Source of the DNA: DAOOWV01 sp035371485
Lineage (GTDB): Bacteria > Patescibacteriota > Dojkabacteria > JAFGLO01
DNA: 50,403 nucleotides
Direction: 5' to 3'
Assembly: GCA_035371485.1 (NCBI GenBank)
Contig: DAOOWV010000004.1
Coordinates: forward strand, 1-50,403
In this document: positions 26,891 to 36,155 of the stretch, piece by piece
Numbering within the stretch: position 1 is the first letter of the stretch
Layout of the letters: each line of letters opens with the position of its first letter
The notes under the pieces: generated by a model
What the model was told of the DNA's origin: nothing
Seen by the model: only the letters and a program-made list of their open reading frames with translations
The model's database searches: none
Translations under genes and position numbers: made by a program

Positions 26891-28345
26891 ATGGAGAAGA
26901 TTTTTAATAAAGTTATGAAAGTTGTTTCTTGTTTTTTGCTTTCATTGTTTATAATTTCTACGTTTTGGGGTGGAAGTGTGAATGCTGCGGATGGTGATAT
27001 TACTGACTTTACCGATGTTTCCGAGCTTTTGGGTTTGGTATATACGGAAGAAGGAATGGATCCTGGTACAAATGTCACTATGGTACAAAATGCCAATATG
27101 GTAGCTGCATTACAAGTCGTTGTATGTTCTGTAGAGGGTGAATCTTGTACTGGATTAAGTGAAGAAAGTCTTGATGCTTTATATGAAAGAAATCCTACTG
27201 CTAGAAGATTAGGAGATGGTGTTATTGGGAGGTTAGACAACGGTCTTAAAACTGCTTTGTATAGTTATCCTGGAGACGTTACGATGGGAAATGCAATATA
27301 TCAAGATTGGAGTCCAAGTAGGATGAATAAGGCGGAAGCAGCTAGTTCTGGAACTCAGATACTAAGTCCGATAAGAAAATTATATGAATATGTGAGAGGA
27401 ATTGCTTATGTTTGTTCAGTTCTAGTTATTGTTGTGATTTCTTTTATGATTATGTTTAGGCAGAAGGTTGGTGGACAAGTTGCTGTTACGATAACGAATG
27501 CCTTACCAAGAGTTTTAATTGGGTTTGTTTTAATCCATTTTAGCTTTTGGATTGCAAGTGTTATTCTCAGCCTTTCAACATTTTTGATGGCTGTATCTGA
27601 GGTGGCAATTAGTAATGCGATAAAGGATATCAGTGGAATTACTGATATTCAAACAATTGGTTTAGGTGGTCCATTCCATCTTTGGTGGGGGTTGTTTAGA
27701 TGGATTATTGGTCCTGTAGTTGTGGATAGTGACAGTATGTTCTTTGGAAGTAAGGCAGGTGCTTTTTATAATTCGATCCCTGCAACGTTCGGATTGTCAA
27801 CAGTATGGAAGTCGTTTTTCTCACAAGGAGTGGATCTAAGTTTTGGAGCTTTAGTAGTTAGACTAATATTTTTGGTAGGTTTGATATTTGCAGTGTTTAA
27901 GATTTTCTTTAATCTTATCAAGGCATACGCTCAAATTTTCCTTAAAGTTATTGCATTGCCAATAACTACTTTGTTAGGAATGTTCCCAGGTCAAGAAAAA
28001 TCAATAATTGAATCTTACAAATCAATTCTTATTGACTCGCTTGTTTTCCCTATAACATTCATAATAATTAATCTCGCAATTTTGATCTCTGTTGCTGGAA
28101 ATCCGACATTAGGCGGAAGTGCTATTGAGTTTCCAAGTGGCTTAACTACTTCAATTATTGATTCACAAGGTACAAATCTTACAGGATTTATTGCATATGC
28201 AATGATATTGGTGGCAACTACGGCAGAAAGGTTAATTGCAGAGATGCTTAAATATCAAGAAACAAGGAGTGGGCAGTTAACTGCTGCTGCTATAATGGGA
28301 ACGACTCAAAAGGTTCCATTCTTTGGAACTTTGCTTAAAGAATAG
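26891..28345 (+). CDS. VirB6/TrbL-like polytopic membrane protein
   Basis: A 484-residue protein with a signal-like N-terminus (residues 1-32, ending VNAAD), a soluble part (about 33-155), then about six hydrophobic helices. The first is IAYVCSVLVIVVISFMIMF and a later one is RLIFLVGLIFAVFKIFF. This is the layout of VirB6/TrbL proteins, which form the inner-membrane channel of type IV secretion systems. The cluster position (VirB4 and PrgI homologues downstream) supports this more than any single motif. Gaps to both neighbours are short (37 and 13 bp), indicating one operon. Confidence 0.75.
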   Translation: MEKIFNKVMKVVSCFLLSLFIISTFWGGSVNAADGDITDFTDVSELLGLVYTEEGMDPGTNVTMVQNANMVAALQVVVCSVEGESCTGLSEESLDALYERNPTARRLGDGVIGRLDNGLKTALYSYPGDVTMGNAIYQDWSPSRMNKAEAASSGTQILSPIRKLYEYVRGIAYVCSVLVIVVISFMIMFRQKVGGQVAVTITNALPRVLIGFVLIHFSFWIASVILSLSTFLMAVSEVAISNAIKDISGITDIQTIGLGGPFHLWWGLFRWIIGPVVVDSDSMFFGSKAGAFYNSIPATFGLSTVWKSFFSQGVDLSFGALVVRLIFLVGLIFAVFKIFFNLIKAYAQIFLKVIALPITTLLGMFPGQEKSIIESYKSILIDSLVFPITFIIINLAILISVAGNPTLGGSAIEFPSGLTTSIIDSQGTNLTGFIAYAMILVATTAERLIAEMLKYQETRSGQLTAAAIMGTTQKVPFFGTLLKE

Positions 28346-28358
28346 TCAGAATTACTAA

Positions 28359-30728
28359 ATGGGTCTTTTATCAAACTTAGCTGACAATTTACTTCCTAGA
28401 CAAAGAAGAGGAAGGGGTGGAGGAGGTAGACCTCTTATTGATGTGCCAGAATTTTACGCAAGTGACGTTGGGTATGTGGGGGCTACGATGAATGCAATTA
28501 CTGCAGTTCCGGAGGGTGCAATGAAAAACGTGATGGGTAATGTTACGATAGGTTTATATTCGACCGGGGGATTCAATGTTAATATAGGGGGGGCTTATAA
28601 TGTTCCAGTATTATCTGTTCAAGGGATTGCTGATACTTTAAATGATCCTAATGCAGCAGCTCATTCAGCAGCAGATTATGTTGGTAGAACTATTGGTGGT
28701 AGGAAGGGGAATTTTTGGACATCTACTTCTCGTTGGAGTAGGATGATGAATGGCTTTGGTGAAAGATATGCAAAATCTATGATTAAATCATCTAGTGCTT
28801 TGTCACAGGATGAGAAGAATGGATTATTGGAAGCTTTGAATGCTGATGTAACTCGTATTCCAGATTCACTGAGAGAGGAAGGTAGGCGTGCGTATGCAAA
28901 TGTAGTTGCTTCGGAATTTAAGAAGTATGGAGCCGATGATGCATCTGCAAGTGCATTGGGAAATATGTTGAATAATATGGACAGTACAGGGTTAAGGCAA
29001 AAAATTTACAGAAAAGCAAAAATTGCCGGTGGTCGAAGTGGTTATTATAATCGAGGTAAGAGAGTTGCAGATGTTTTGGCAAGCGAAGCTTCTTCAACTT
29101 CCTCTATGCAGGCGCTTTTAAAAACTAGTAAAGGTGCTGAACTTGGAGGTGTCGTAGAACAATTTCTTGATGCATCTGATAACGATTTAATAACTATGGC
29201 ATATAAAGAAAGGCTTGCAAGGCTTGAATCAAAAGGTGGTGATTCTAAAAAGATTGCTATAAAGCTCAAAGAGCTACTTGATAATGGAGGGTTGTCGGCG
29301 GGAAGTTTTGACGTTGGAAAATATAATCTTTCTCCATTGGCTATTGTTAATGGCATTAGGGAGTTGTTGCTTATTGGTAGTTATTCTAAATCCTTTAAAA
29401 ATAATATATTAAATGGAAATGCTCTTCTCTGGTTTGATTTGGGTAAAAGCTCAAATGACCAAGGTAAAAGTATGGCTCGTTGGTTTAGTGGCTTGGTTTC
29501 TGACCCCAAATTTAAAGAAATGAATATTAGTGGCAAAGCAGGCTTTCTTTTTTTATTTCATCCTGGATCGATAGCGAGGATGTTTTGGGATGGAGATTGG
29601 TTTAAGGTTTTGGAAGCTCAGCTAAAAGCTGGAAAACTTTTGGATCCAAACAAAGAGATTTCGAAATTTTTGAAAAAAGGTATTAAAGGTAATATAAACG
29701 ATTTCAGAGATAGGTTACTAAGAGAAGTTGGTTTAAAAGAGCTTCTTTTAAAGCTAGAACAATTAAATCCAGAACTTGCAAAAAAAGTTCAAAATGTATT
29801 TAAGATTGGTCTTGATGAGTATGCAAGATCTTGGGCTAAAGGAGCTGTAAAAATTGCGTTTAAAAAAGCAGGAGAATCAGTTGCAAAACTTCTTACAAAG
29901 TTTGGGCTTAAAAAACTTGGACAATGGTTAGGAACTGTTCTATTGCCCGGAATTGGTTCGATACTTGGCTGGATTGTTGGGGAGTTGGTTTGGACTGTCG
30001 TAGACAGTTTTATGTGGAAGCTTTTAGAAATAGTAATTCAATTACTGTTCTTAGTGATTGCAATTATAATTATAATAATTATGTTCGTTTGTGGGATCTT
30101 TATGGAGTCACAAAACATGTTTCCTGTGATGCTTTTGCCGGGGCAGGATTTAACGACACACAATCCTAGAGGAGGAGAAGAAGATGTGGGGGGGGATGAA
30201 TATCTTGGACCTGGTGTCCCTTTTGATTATACCAAGATAGAATCCGGAGGTATTTTAAATAATCAAGTATGTACACAAGGGTATTTTGGTAATTCAAGTG
30301 ACCCAGTTTGTAATTGGAGTCATTGTAATTTGGTAGCAAAAGAAGGTAAGTATGCCATTGATGTGTCTGGAAGTACTGATAATACAGCATATTCTCCAGT
30401 AAATGGGACGGTTTCAAGAATTATAAAAAATTATGAGTCATTAGACAGAATTGAAATTCAAGGTGATGGTATCACTTTTTATATGATACATATTGATGCT
30501 GATACTTGTAGGGTGGCAAAGGGAGATACTGTCAGTAAAGGTGAAGCTTTGTGTAAGTTATATGGAAATGATGGAAATGTTGATGTTAAGTGTCCTAACA
30601 GTAATAATATATGTTGGACCGGTCCACATATTCATATTTATGCAACGAATGAAGCTGGGCTCGGTGTAAGTAATTTACATGAAATTATAAAGATAGATGC
30701 TAATCTTTGTGATACAAGTAATAATTAA
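28359..30728 (+). CDS. Large membrane protein with degenerate M23 peptidase-like C-terminus
   Basis: A 789-residue protein. The Arg/Gly-rich start (RQRRGRGGGGR) and about 520 mostly helical residues are followed by one strong membrane helix (about 555-585, VIAIIIIIIMFVCG). The C-terminal domain (about 640-780) resembles the M23/LytM fold. Asp668 sits in KYAIDVSG and His757/His759 in GPHIHIYA match the zinc site, but the first zinc ligand, normally His four residues before the Asp, is Lys664. Activity on peptidoglycan is therefore uncertain. The domain would lie outside the cell, as for wall-opening parts of Gram-positive type IV secretion systems. It is embedded in that cluster. Confidence 0.75.
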   Translation: MGLLSNLADNLLPRQRRGRGGGGRPLIDVPEFYASDVGYVGATMNAITAVPEGAMKNVMGNVTIGLYSTGGFNVNIGGAYNVPVLSVQGIADTLNDPNAAAHSAADYVGRTIGGRKGNFWTSTSRWSRMMNGFGERYAKSMIKSSSALSQDEKNGLLEALNADVTRIPDSLREEGRRAYANVVASEFKKYGADDASASALGNMLNNMDSTGLRQKIYRKAKIAGGRSGYYNRGKRVADVLASEASSTSSMQALLKTSKGAELGGVVEQFLDASDNDLITMAYKERLARLESKGGDSKKIAIKLKELLDNGGLSAGSFDVGKYNLSPLAIVNGIRELLLIGSYSKSFKNNILNGNALLWFDLGKSSNDQGKSMARWFSGLVSDPKFKEMNISGKAGFLFLFHPGSIARMFWDGDWFKVLEAQLKAGKLLDPNKEISKFLKKGIKGNINDFRDRLLREVGLKELLLKLEQLNPELAKKVQNVFKIGLDEYARSWAKGAVKIAFKKAGESVAKLLTKFGLKKLGQWLGTVLLPGIGSILGWIVGELVWTVVDSFMWKLLEIVIQLLFLVIAIIIIIIMFVCGIFMESQNMFPVMLLPGQDLTTHNPRGGEEDVGGDEYLGPGVPFDYTKIESGGILNNQVCTQGYFGNSSDPVCNWSHCNLVAKEGKYAIDVSGSTDNTAYSPVNGTVSRIIKNYESLDRIEIQGDGITFYMIHIDADTCRVAKGDTVSKGEALCKLYGNDGNVDVKCPNSNNICWTGPHIHIYATNEAGLGVSNLHEIIKIDANLCDTSNN

Positions 30729-30734
30729 AAGGAT

Positions 30735-31775
30735 ATGAAAAATATACTGAAAATAATTAAAGACAATAAATGGATTGTGCTTTTATCATTTCTTTTTATA
30801 CTAATATTAGTCACTGTGTATCTTTTTGATTGGATCTCCAAAAATAAAGAATATGAAGAGGATAGGGCGCTCGGTGACGTTGAAACGCCACTTGATGACA
30901 TTTCATCGGAGTTTGAATTTGAGAACGCAATGATTTATCTTGGAAGAGATGCAACAATCGTTGAATGGCCTGCTGTTAATAGAGTTTTTGAAACCATGGA
31001 TCTTGGTTCAGAGCTAGATATTTATTCTATTGCGAATAAATTTGGACTCAATGAAAGAGGACCTGATGATACTTTTGAAGAATGGGTTGGTGATTGGGGA
31101 AATTTATTTGTTTACAACGAAAGTATAAGAGTTACTGTTGGAAAAAGTGACATATATTGGGAGGTAGATAAAATTAAAGAAGAATCATCTCGAAATAACT
31201 ATTTAAATACAGAGTTAAGTAATTTATTAGGACATGAATTTGAAACAATATCGTTTACTGTTGAACAGTTTGAAAATAATTCTGGGGAATCGTTACTTAA
31301 GGTTGAAGGTGTATATAAAATTGATAACTTTTCAGTACTTTTTGAAGGATGGACAGATAATTTTGTTACAATTATTTTAGGTGAGGCAGGTTCAATTAGG
31401 TCTCTACAGATTAAAAGGTTTATTCCAAACTTGGAAAAGGTAGGTACATATGTAGGATATTCTCAAGATGACCTCATTAGTAATATGAAAAATTCTGATA
31501 TAGACAAGAAAATATTTAAAGTAAATATAGACTTGGCAAGTTCGGCAGATTATGTTTCCGATGGAAGTTATGCATATTTGATTGATTTGCAATATGATGA
31601 ATTGATTGTGAGGACGATCACTATTAATCTAATGAAGATGACGTATTATGTTGATAAAGAGACAGGTATGGTTATCCCAATGATTGTGATTTCTGGTGAT
31701 ATATCCGTAGGTACGGGTGGTGGAATAAAATCAGGTCTGTATAAATTTGAAATTTGGCATAGTAACGTTAAATGA
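30735..31775 (+). CDS. N-terminally anchored secretion-cluster protein of unknown function
   Basis: A 346-residue protein with a short basic start, one hydrophobic helix (about 13-33) and a large acidic extracytoplasmic part. No known domain was recognised; SELDIYSIANKFGLN and the repeated beta strands suggest a mixed fold. It begins 6 bp after the M23-like gene, with AAGGA just before its ATG, so it is translationally linked to it. The single-anchor layout resembles that of VirB8-type bridge proteins, but there is no sequence evidence for that identity. Confidence 0.7.
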   Translation: MKNILKIIKDNKWIVLLSFLFILILVTVYLFDWISKNKEYEEDRALGDVETPLDDISSEFEFENAMIYLGRDATIVEWPAVNRVFETMDLGSELDIYSIANKFGLNERGPDDTFEEWVGDWGNLFVYNESIRVTVGKSDIYWEVDKIKEESSRNNYLNTELSNLLGHEFETISFTVEQFENNSGESLLKVEGVYKIDNFSVLFEGWTDNFVTIILGEAGSIRSLQIKRFIPNLEKVGTYVGYSQDDLISNMKNSDIDKKIFKVNIDLASSADYVSDGSYAYLIDLQYDELIVRTITINLMKMTYYVDKETGMVIPMIVISGDISVGTGGGIKSGLYKFEIWHSNVK

Positions 31776-31850
31776 AAACCTAACGAACTTTCGCCAAGGT
31801 GAATCAATTCCTGTTTACCATTTCATACCTTAGTTTGTCAATTGTTTCGC

Positions 31851-31879
31851 TTTTCACTATCCGATAAATATGCTAATAT
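31851..31879 (+). promoter_or_regulatory. Putative internal promoter before the PrgI-like gene
   Basis: A weak TTTTCA (31851-31856), 17 bp and TAATAT (31874-31879), 6 nt before the ATG at 31886. The 110-bp gap is the largest inside the secretion cluster, so a second transcript starting here is plausible and would be leaderless. Confidence 0.4.
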
Positions 31880-31885
31880 ATAGCT

Positions 31886-32587
31886 ATGGCAAAGCAGCAT
31901 GTAATACCTCACAATATAATGGATGTAGACTTTAAACTGTTCGGTTTTATGAACCTTAAACAGTTTATTTATGTTGCTGCAGGTGCAGCAATTGCTTATA
32001 TAACCTATATTTTAACAAGGGATAAAGTTATTCCTGGGATTTTTGGTTGGCCAATAATTATTTTTTCAGTGTTAGCTGGATTAAGTTTTGGGTTGTTACC
32101 ATTTAAAGGAAGGTCTTTGGATCAGTGGTTAATAAGTTTCATACTTGCTGTTAGAAGTCCTACTAAAAGAGCTTGGATGAAAAAGGGAATTACTCCATCA
32201 GCAGTTCCTTCAAGTATTTCAGTTGATTTATTGAAACCACAACAAATCAAAATTGATACAGAAACTACTGTTGGACAAGTTATTGGTGGACTGAATATTC
32301 CAAATCCAGAAATAGAAGGAATGGATATTGAGAAAAAGGTTTCAGAGCAGGGAAAGATTTATTCTGCTGCTGAGAAAGAACTTTCTGATTCACAAAAAAC
32401 ACCTGTCATTGTTACTACAAATGAAAATTTAACTACTGGAGATGAATTGTCAATAATAGCACCTCATCTTTCTGAATCAATTACTGGTACAGATACGGTT
32501 TCTGATACTTATGTTCAAGGTCGTTTTGATACAATGGGTGCAAAACAAGAAGCAAAACCAACGCCAGTTGTTGAGCCTGAGTTGTAG
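31886..32587 (+). CDS. PrgI/VirB3-like type IV secretion protein
   Basis: A 233-residue protein. The N-terminal 110 residues match the PrgI family: VIPHNIMDVDFKLFGFMNL, two membrane helices (about 25-45 and 52-73) and FKGRSLDQWLISFI. PrgI proteins are the Gram-positive and CPR counterpart of VirB3, a small membrane partner of the VirB4 ATPase. The C-terminal 120 residues are polar, acidic and low in predicted structure. It heads the second half of the cluster, with the TraC-like and VirB4 genes following, as commonly seen. Confidence 0.88.
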   Translation: MAKQHVIPHNIMDVDFKLFGFMNLKQFIYVAAGAAIAYITYILTRDKVIPGIFGWPIIIFSVLAGLSFGLLPFKGRSLDQWLISFILAVRSPTKRAWMKKGITPSAVPSSISVDLLKPQQIKIDTETTVGQVIGGLNIPNPEIEGMDIEKKVSEQGKIYSAAEKELSDSQKTPVIVTTNENLTTGDELSIIAPHLSESITGTDTVSDTYVQGRFDTMGAKQEAKPTPVVEPEL

Positions 32588-32641
32588 TTTTTTTGACAAA
32601 GTTAATATAAAAAATTGAATTATTAATTGAATTAGTTGTAT

Positions 32642-33106
32642 ATGCAAGATGAAATAAGTGAATTGAAAAAAAAGATAGAGGAACTTGGTAATGAAAATGC
32701 CTATCTTAAAAAAGTAATAGGTGATCTGAATTTAAAGTTACAGGAGTTGCAGGTTGGAAAATCAGATCAACCATCTTCAGGATTGCCTAAGATTACCATA
32801 GATTCTACGACAGCTAAGCAATATGCTAGCTCAGAATTTGGTTTACAGTCTAGTATAAATGCACCAAATTTTATAACAAAAGATCAAGCAGGCAAAATGC
32901 TTGGCGATGTAGTTGCTATCCTTAAAAGAGGAAATGGCTTGCCTATTCAAGCTTCCAAAAGTAATGCTTTTGGACAGGTAAAGTTTAGCCCAATTCCCAA
33001 TGGAAATTACCAAATTTCCTTAGAAAAAAAAGGTTATACTTTTCCGTTAATTGATTTAGTTATAAACGGTGAAATGATAAGTTCTTTTGAAATAAGGTCA
33101 ATATAA
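32642..33106 (+). CDS. Coiled-coil protein with carboxypeptidase-regulatory-like domain
   Basis: From ATG 32642 the product is 154 residues; a TTG two codons upstream is possible. Residues about 1-42 form a coiled coil (ISELKKKIEELGNENAYLKK). The C-terminal about 70 residues (GDVVAILKRGNGLPIQ, then FSPIPNGNYQISLEKKGYTF) have the strand and Gly pattern of a carboxypeptidase-regulatory or transthyretin-like domain. There is no signal peptide, so it is probably cytoplasmic. Its place between the PrgI and VirB4 genes implies a role with that machine, perhaps as an adaptor; this is inference. Confidence 0.7.
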   Translation: MQDEISELKKKIEELGNENAYLKKVIGDLNLKLQELQVGKSDQPSSGLPKITIDSTTAKQYASSEFGLQSSINAPNFITKDQAGKMLGDVVAILKRGNGLPIQASKSNAFGQVKFSPIPNGNYQISLEKKGYTFPLIDLVINGEMISSFEIRSI

Positions 33107-33115
33107 ATTACAATT

Positions 33116-33754
33116 ATGGACGCAGTTAATCCAAATAAACAAGCGATTAAATTTTCTACGCAGGATTTCGTAGATATAGTAGATATTGCAGATGATATGA
33201 TTATCCTAAAAGGAGGAAAAGTTTCTTTAATAATACAAACGAGTGCTGTCAACTTCGATCTACTATCTGAGGATGAGCAAGATTCAAGAATTCATGCTTT
33301 TGCTGGGCTTCTTAACTCTATAAATTATCCACTGCAGATTGTGATTAGAACGAAAAAGGTTGATATCACCTCGTATCTAAGTTTCTTACGAGATTATCTA
33401 AAAAAACCAATGAGTGAAGGAAGAAGATATTCCATGCAGATTTATCTTCAATTTATTCAGAATTTGATTGTTAAAAATGATATTTTGGACAAAAAGTTTT
33501 ATATAATTGTTAGTTTTGGAGGTTCTCCAGCTGTTTCAATTACTTCTCCTGTAGATTTAATAAAAGGTAAAAAAAATAAACCCTCATCTGAGGAGACTCA
33601 AGTTTCCAGAGAGCTTCTTATTGAACGTGCAAAAAATAACTTGTATCCAAAACGTGATCACATTATTAGGCAACTGAATAAAATGGGTGTACAAGGAAAA
33701 CATCTAGAAAGTGATGATTTATTGAGAGTATTTTACGAATTATACAATAATTGA
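33116..33754 (+). CDS. TraC-like protein of the VirB4 cluster
   Basis: A 212-residue soluble protein. It opens with STQDFVDIVDIADDMIILKGG and SLIIQTSAVNFDLLSEDEQ, resembling the N-terminal domain of VirB4/TraC ATPases and the small TraC-like genes often placed just before virB4 in Gram-positive-type clusters. It lacks a nucleotide-binding loop. The stop is followed almost at once by the virB4 ATG (TGACATG), so translation is coupled. It may be a detached VirB4 N-terminal module or a regulator of it. Confidence 0.72.
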   Translation: MDAVNPNKQAIKFSTQDFVDIVDIADDMIILKGGKVSLIIQTSAVNFDLLSEDEQDSRIHAFAGLLNSINYPLQIVIRTKKVDITSYLSFLRDYLKKPMSEGRRYSMQIYLQFIQNLIVKNDILDKKFYIIVSFGGSPAVSITSPVDLIKGKKNKPSSEETQVSRELLIERAKNNLYPKRDHIIRQLNKMGVQGKHLESDDLLRVFYELYNN

Positions 33755-33755
33755 C

Positions 33756-35789
33756 ATGAATGACCAAAAAGAAAAACCAATTGATAAGCTTAGAAAACTG
33801 ATCTTTGGTAAGAAAAAAAATCAGAGTACAACTCCTGTTTCTAACACTGTTTCTTCTACTCCTGACAAAACATTGTCATCTCCTCAACCTAGCATTCCTC
33901 CTCAAGTACAGAATGAACCCACTCCGCAAAAGATGCCACAACGAATTGTTAAGGATAATACATCGCAGGTAGTGGAAAATAAAGACATAAACGAGGATAA
34001 AATAACTTTGGTTGATAAATTAGCACCATCTTTTGTAGAAATAGATTTTAACCATATTCAAGTTGGAAGAAAATTTTACAGAACTTTGTTTATCGCTCAA
34101 TACCCCAGAGTAGTGCAGATGAATTGGCTGTCTTCCGTTATTAATTTTGACCACTCACTTACAATTAGTACTTTTTATTATCCAATGGATATTCGTGAGG
34201 TACTCTCCAAATTAAAGAAAAAAATGGGGGAGCTTGAAGCTACACTTATGGGACAAATTGAATCTGGAAAAGTTATTGACCCTAGAGCAAAAGTAGCCCT
34301 AAAGGACGCTCAAACTTTACAAGACGCAATTGCGGCGGGTGCTGAAAAACTTTTCCAATATGGACTATATATTACTGTTGAGGCTTTTTCTTTAGAAGAA
34401 TTGAATAAAATTACACGTGATGTCGTTTCCACTGTTTCTGCACTTGACATGCAAGCAGAACCAGTAACGTTAAAAATGGAGCAAGCTTTTGAGTCCTCAC
34501 TTCCACAGGGAGTTGATAAGTTAATGTTGGTAAGAAATCTCGATACAACATCCATTGCGACTACCTTCCCTTTTATCACATCAGAATTAACAATGGATCA
34601 AGGTGTATTATATGGAGTTAATCTACACAATAAAAGCTTGGTGGTTTTTGATAGATTTCAACTTGAAAATGCGAATGCTGTTGTATTTGCAAGATCTGGA
34701 GCTGGCAAGAGTTACTTTGTAAAATTAGAAATTTTCAGAAATCTTATGTTGGGAACTGAAATAATAATTATTGATCCTGAAAAAGAATATGACAAATTGT
34801 GTGAATCGTTAAACGGTTTATATATTACATTTTCTCAGGATTCTGGGATGAAAATAAATCCTTTTGAACTTCCTGGTGTACAGTTAGAAGAAGGAGTTGA
34901 TCAGCTCCGTGAAAAGATACTTTCATTGCAGAGATTTTTTAATATCATGTTTGAAGGATTGTCTAGTATTGAAAAGGCTATTTTGGATAGAGCAATCCTT
35001 TTGACTTATAATGAGAAAGGTATTACAACTGACCCTGAGACTCAAAAAAATAAGCCACCATTATTGGAGGATTTATATAAGGTTTTGAAAGGTTTTATTG
35101 AACCTGAAGCTCAACTCCTTGCAAAACGTTTAGAAAGATTTATTATTGGAAGTGCTGCTGGTATCTTTAATGAAGAAACGAACGTTAGTTTAGATAATCC
35201 TTTTATTGTTTTTTCAATTAGAGATTTACAGGAAGAGTTAAGGCCACTGGCAATGTATATTATGTTGGATTTTATTTGGACGCATATTAGAAAAGTAAGG
35301 AAAAGACGTTTGTTGGTAGTAGAGGAAGCTTGGTATATGATGCAAAGATTTGAATCAGCAGAATTTATGTATTCTGTTGCAAAGCGAGCTAGAAAATATT
35401 ATTTGGGTTTAACAACCATTAGTCAGGATGTTGATGACTTTTTATCTACGGATTATGGAAAAGCAGTGATTAATAACAGTTCTTTGCAGGTATTGCTCAA
35501 ACAAAGTCAAGCAGCAATCGATAGAATTCAAAATGTTTTCAAACTTACAAACGGTGAGCGAACCTTTTTGTTAAGATGTGGGATAGGTGAGGGCCTGTTT
35601 TTTGCGGGAAATCAACACGTTGCAATTAAGGCAGTTTCTAGTTTGGCAGAACACAGGTTAATGACTACAAATCCACGTGATGTTGAGATTTTTGAAAAAT
35701 ATGGAATTTTAAAAGAACAAGATGTAAATAAACTTTCAGCAGTATATAACGAAACACTTATTGAAAGATTGTATGGTAATAATAAGTAA
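33756..35789 (+). CDS. virB4: VirB4-family type IV secretion ATPase
   Basis: A 677-residue ATPase powering a type IV secretion or conjugation-like system at the membrane. After a Pro-rich start and an N-terminal domain (about 80-300, IQVGRKFYRTLFIAQYPR), the motor domain has Walker A ARSGAGKS (Lys318) and Walker B RLLVVEEAW (Glu523, Glu524). TISQDVDDFLS and RTFLLRCGIGEG follow in typical VirB4 order. Length is slightly short for the family but complete. No VirD4 coupling ATPase, relaxase or VirB11 is seen in this window, so the machine may serve protein secretion or DNA uptake rather than conjugation. Confidence 0.94.
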   Translation: MNDQKEKPIDKLRKLIFGKKKNQSTTPVSNTVSSTPDKTLSSPQPSIPPQVQNEPTPQKMPQRIVKDNTSQVVENKDINEDKITLVDKLAPSFVEIDFNHIQVGRKFYRTLFIAQYPRVVQMNWLSSVINFDHSLTISTFYYPMDIREVLSKLKKKMGELEATLMGQIESGKVIDPRAKVALKDAQTLQDAIAAGAEKLFQYGLYITVEAFSLEELNKITRDVVSTVSALDMQAEPVTLKMEQAFESSLPQGVDKLMLVRNLDTTSIATTFPFITSELTMDQGVLYGVNLHNKSLVVFDRFQLENANAVVFARSGAGKSYFVKLEIFRNLMLGTEIIIIDPEKEYDKLCESLNGLYITFSQDSGMKINPFELPGVQLEEGVDQLREKILSLQRFFNIMFEGLSSIEKAILDRAILLTYNEKGITTDPETQKNKPPLLEDLYKVLKGFIEPEAQLLAKRLERFIIGSAAGIFNEETNVSLDNPFIVFSIRDLQEELRPLAMYIMLDFIWTHIRKVRKRRLLVVEEAWYMMQRFESAEFMYSVAKRARKYYLGLTTISQDVDDFLSTDYGKAVINNSSLQVLLKQSQAAIDRIQNVFKLTNGERTFLLRCGIGEGLFFAGNQHVAIKAVSSLAEHRLMTTNPRDVEIFEKYGILKEQDVNKLSAVYNETLIERLYGNNK

Positions 35790-35808
35790 TATTTTACATT
35801 GAATTTTT

Positions 35809-36045
35809 ATGGGGCTTTTCGGTAAGAAAAAAGATGATAAAAATACTTCAAGAAATGATTCCATCACTTCCACCACGGCTGCAAATCAAGATACAAACCC
35901 TGATCTTGTTTTGTTACAGATGACTGAAACGGTTAAAACCAATAAAAATAAGTTAGCTTCAAATGCGAATACTGTAGTTCAGGCTAAAAAGACAGATAGT
36001 GTTTTTTTTGAGAAATTACCGAAGAATCCATTTAAGGGAATATAA
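35809..36045 (+). CDS. Small polar protein at the end of the secretion cluster
   Basis: A 78-residue, Lys/Thr/Asn-rich protein starting MGLFGKKKDDKN, with no membrane segment and little predicted structure. It starts 19 bp after virB4 on the same strand and ends the cluster before the convergent dnaK. Its family is not recognised. Operon position and normal codon use support a real gene, but its short length leaves some doubt. Confidence 0.55.
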   Translation: MGLFGKKKDDKNTSRNDSITSTTAANQDTNPDLVLLQMTETVKTNKNKLASNANTVVQAKKTDSVFFEKLPKNPFKGI

Positions 36046-36086
36046 ACAAACTCAATTGGATATTATGTAAGTCATTCAGGTTAAGG

Positions 36087-36134
36087 GATACATGATAGAA
36101 ATGATTTTCCAATATTTATCACCTATCATGTATC
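36087..36134. terminator. Hairpin between convergent secretion cluster and dnaK
   Basis: A perfect 12-bp inverted repeat, GATACATGATAG (36087-36098) and CTATCATGTATC (36123-36134), with a 24-nt loop lies in the 110-bp gap between two convergent gene ends. There is no clean T-tract, so termination is inferred from position. The sequence also belongs to the TATCA-type elements seen in other gaps. Confidence 0.45.
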
Positions 36135-36155
36135 ACTTATCATCTAGCATATGTC

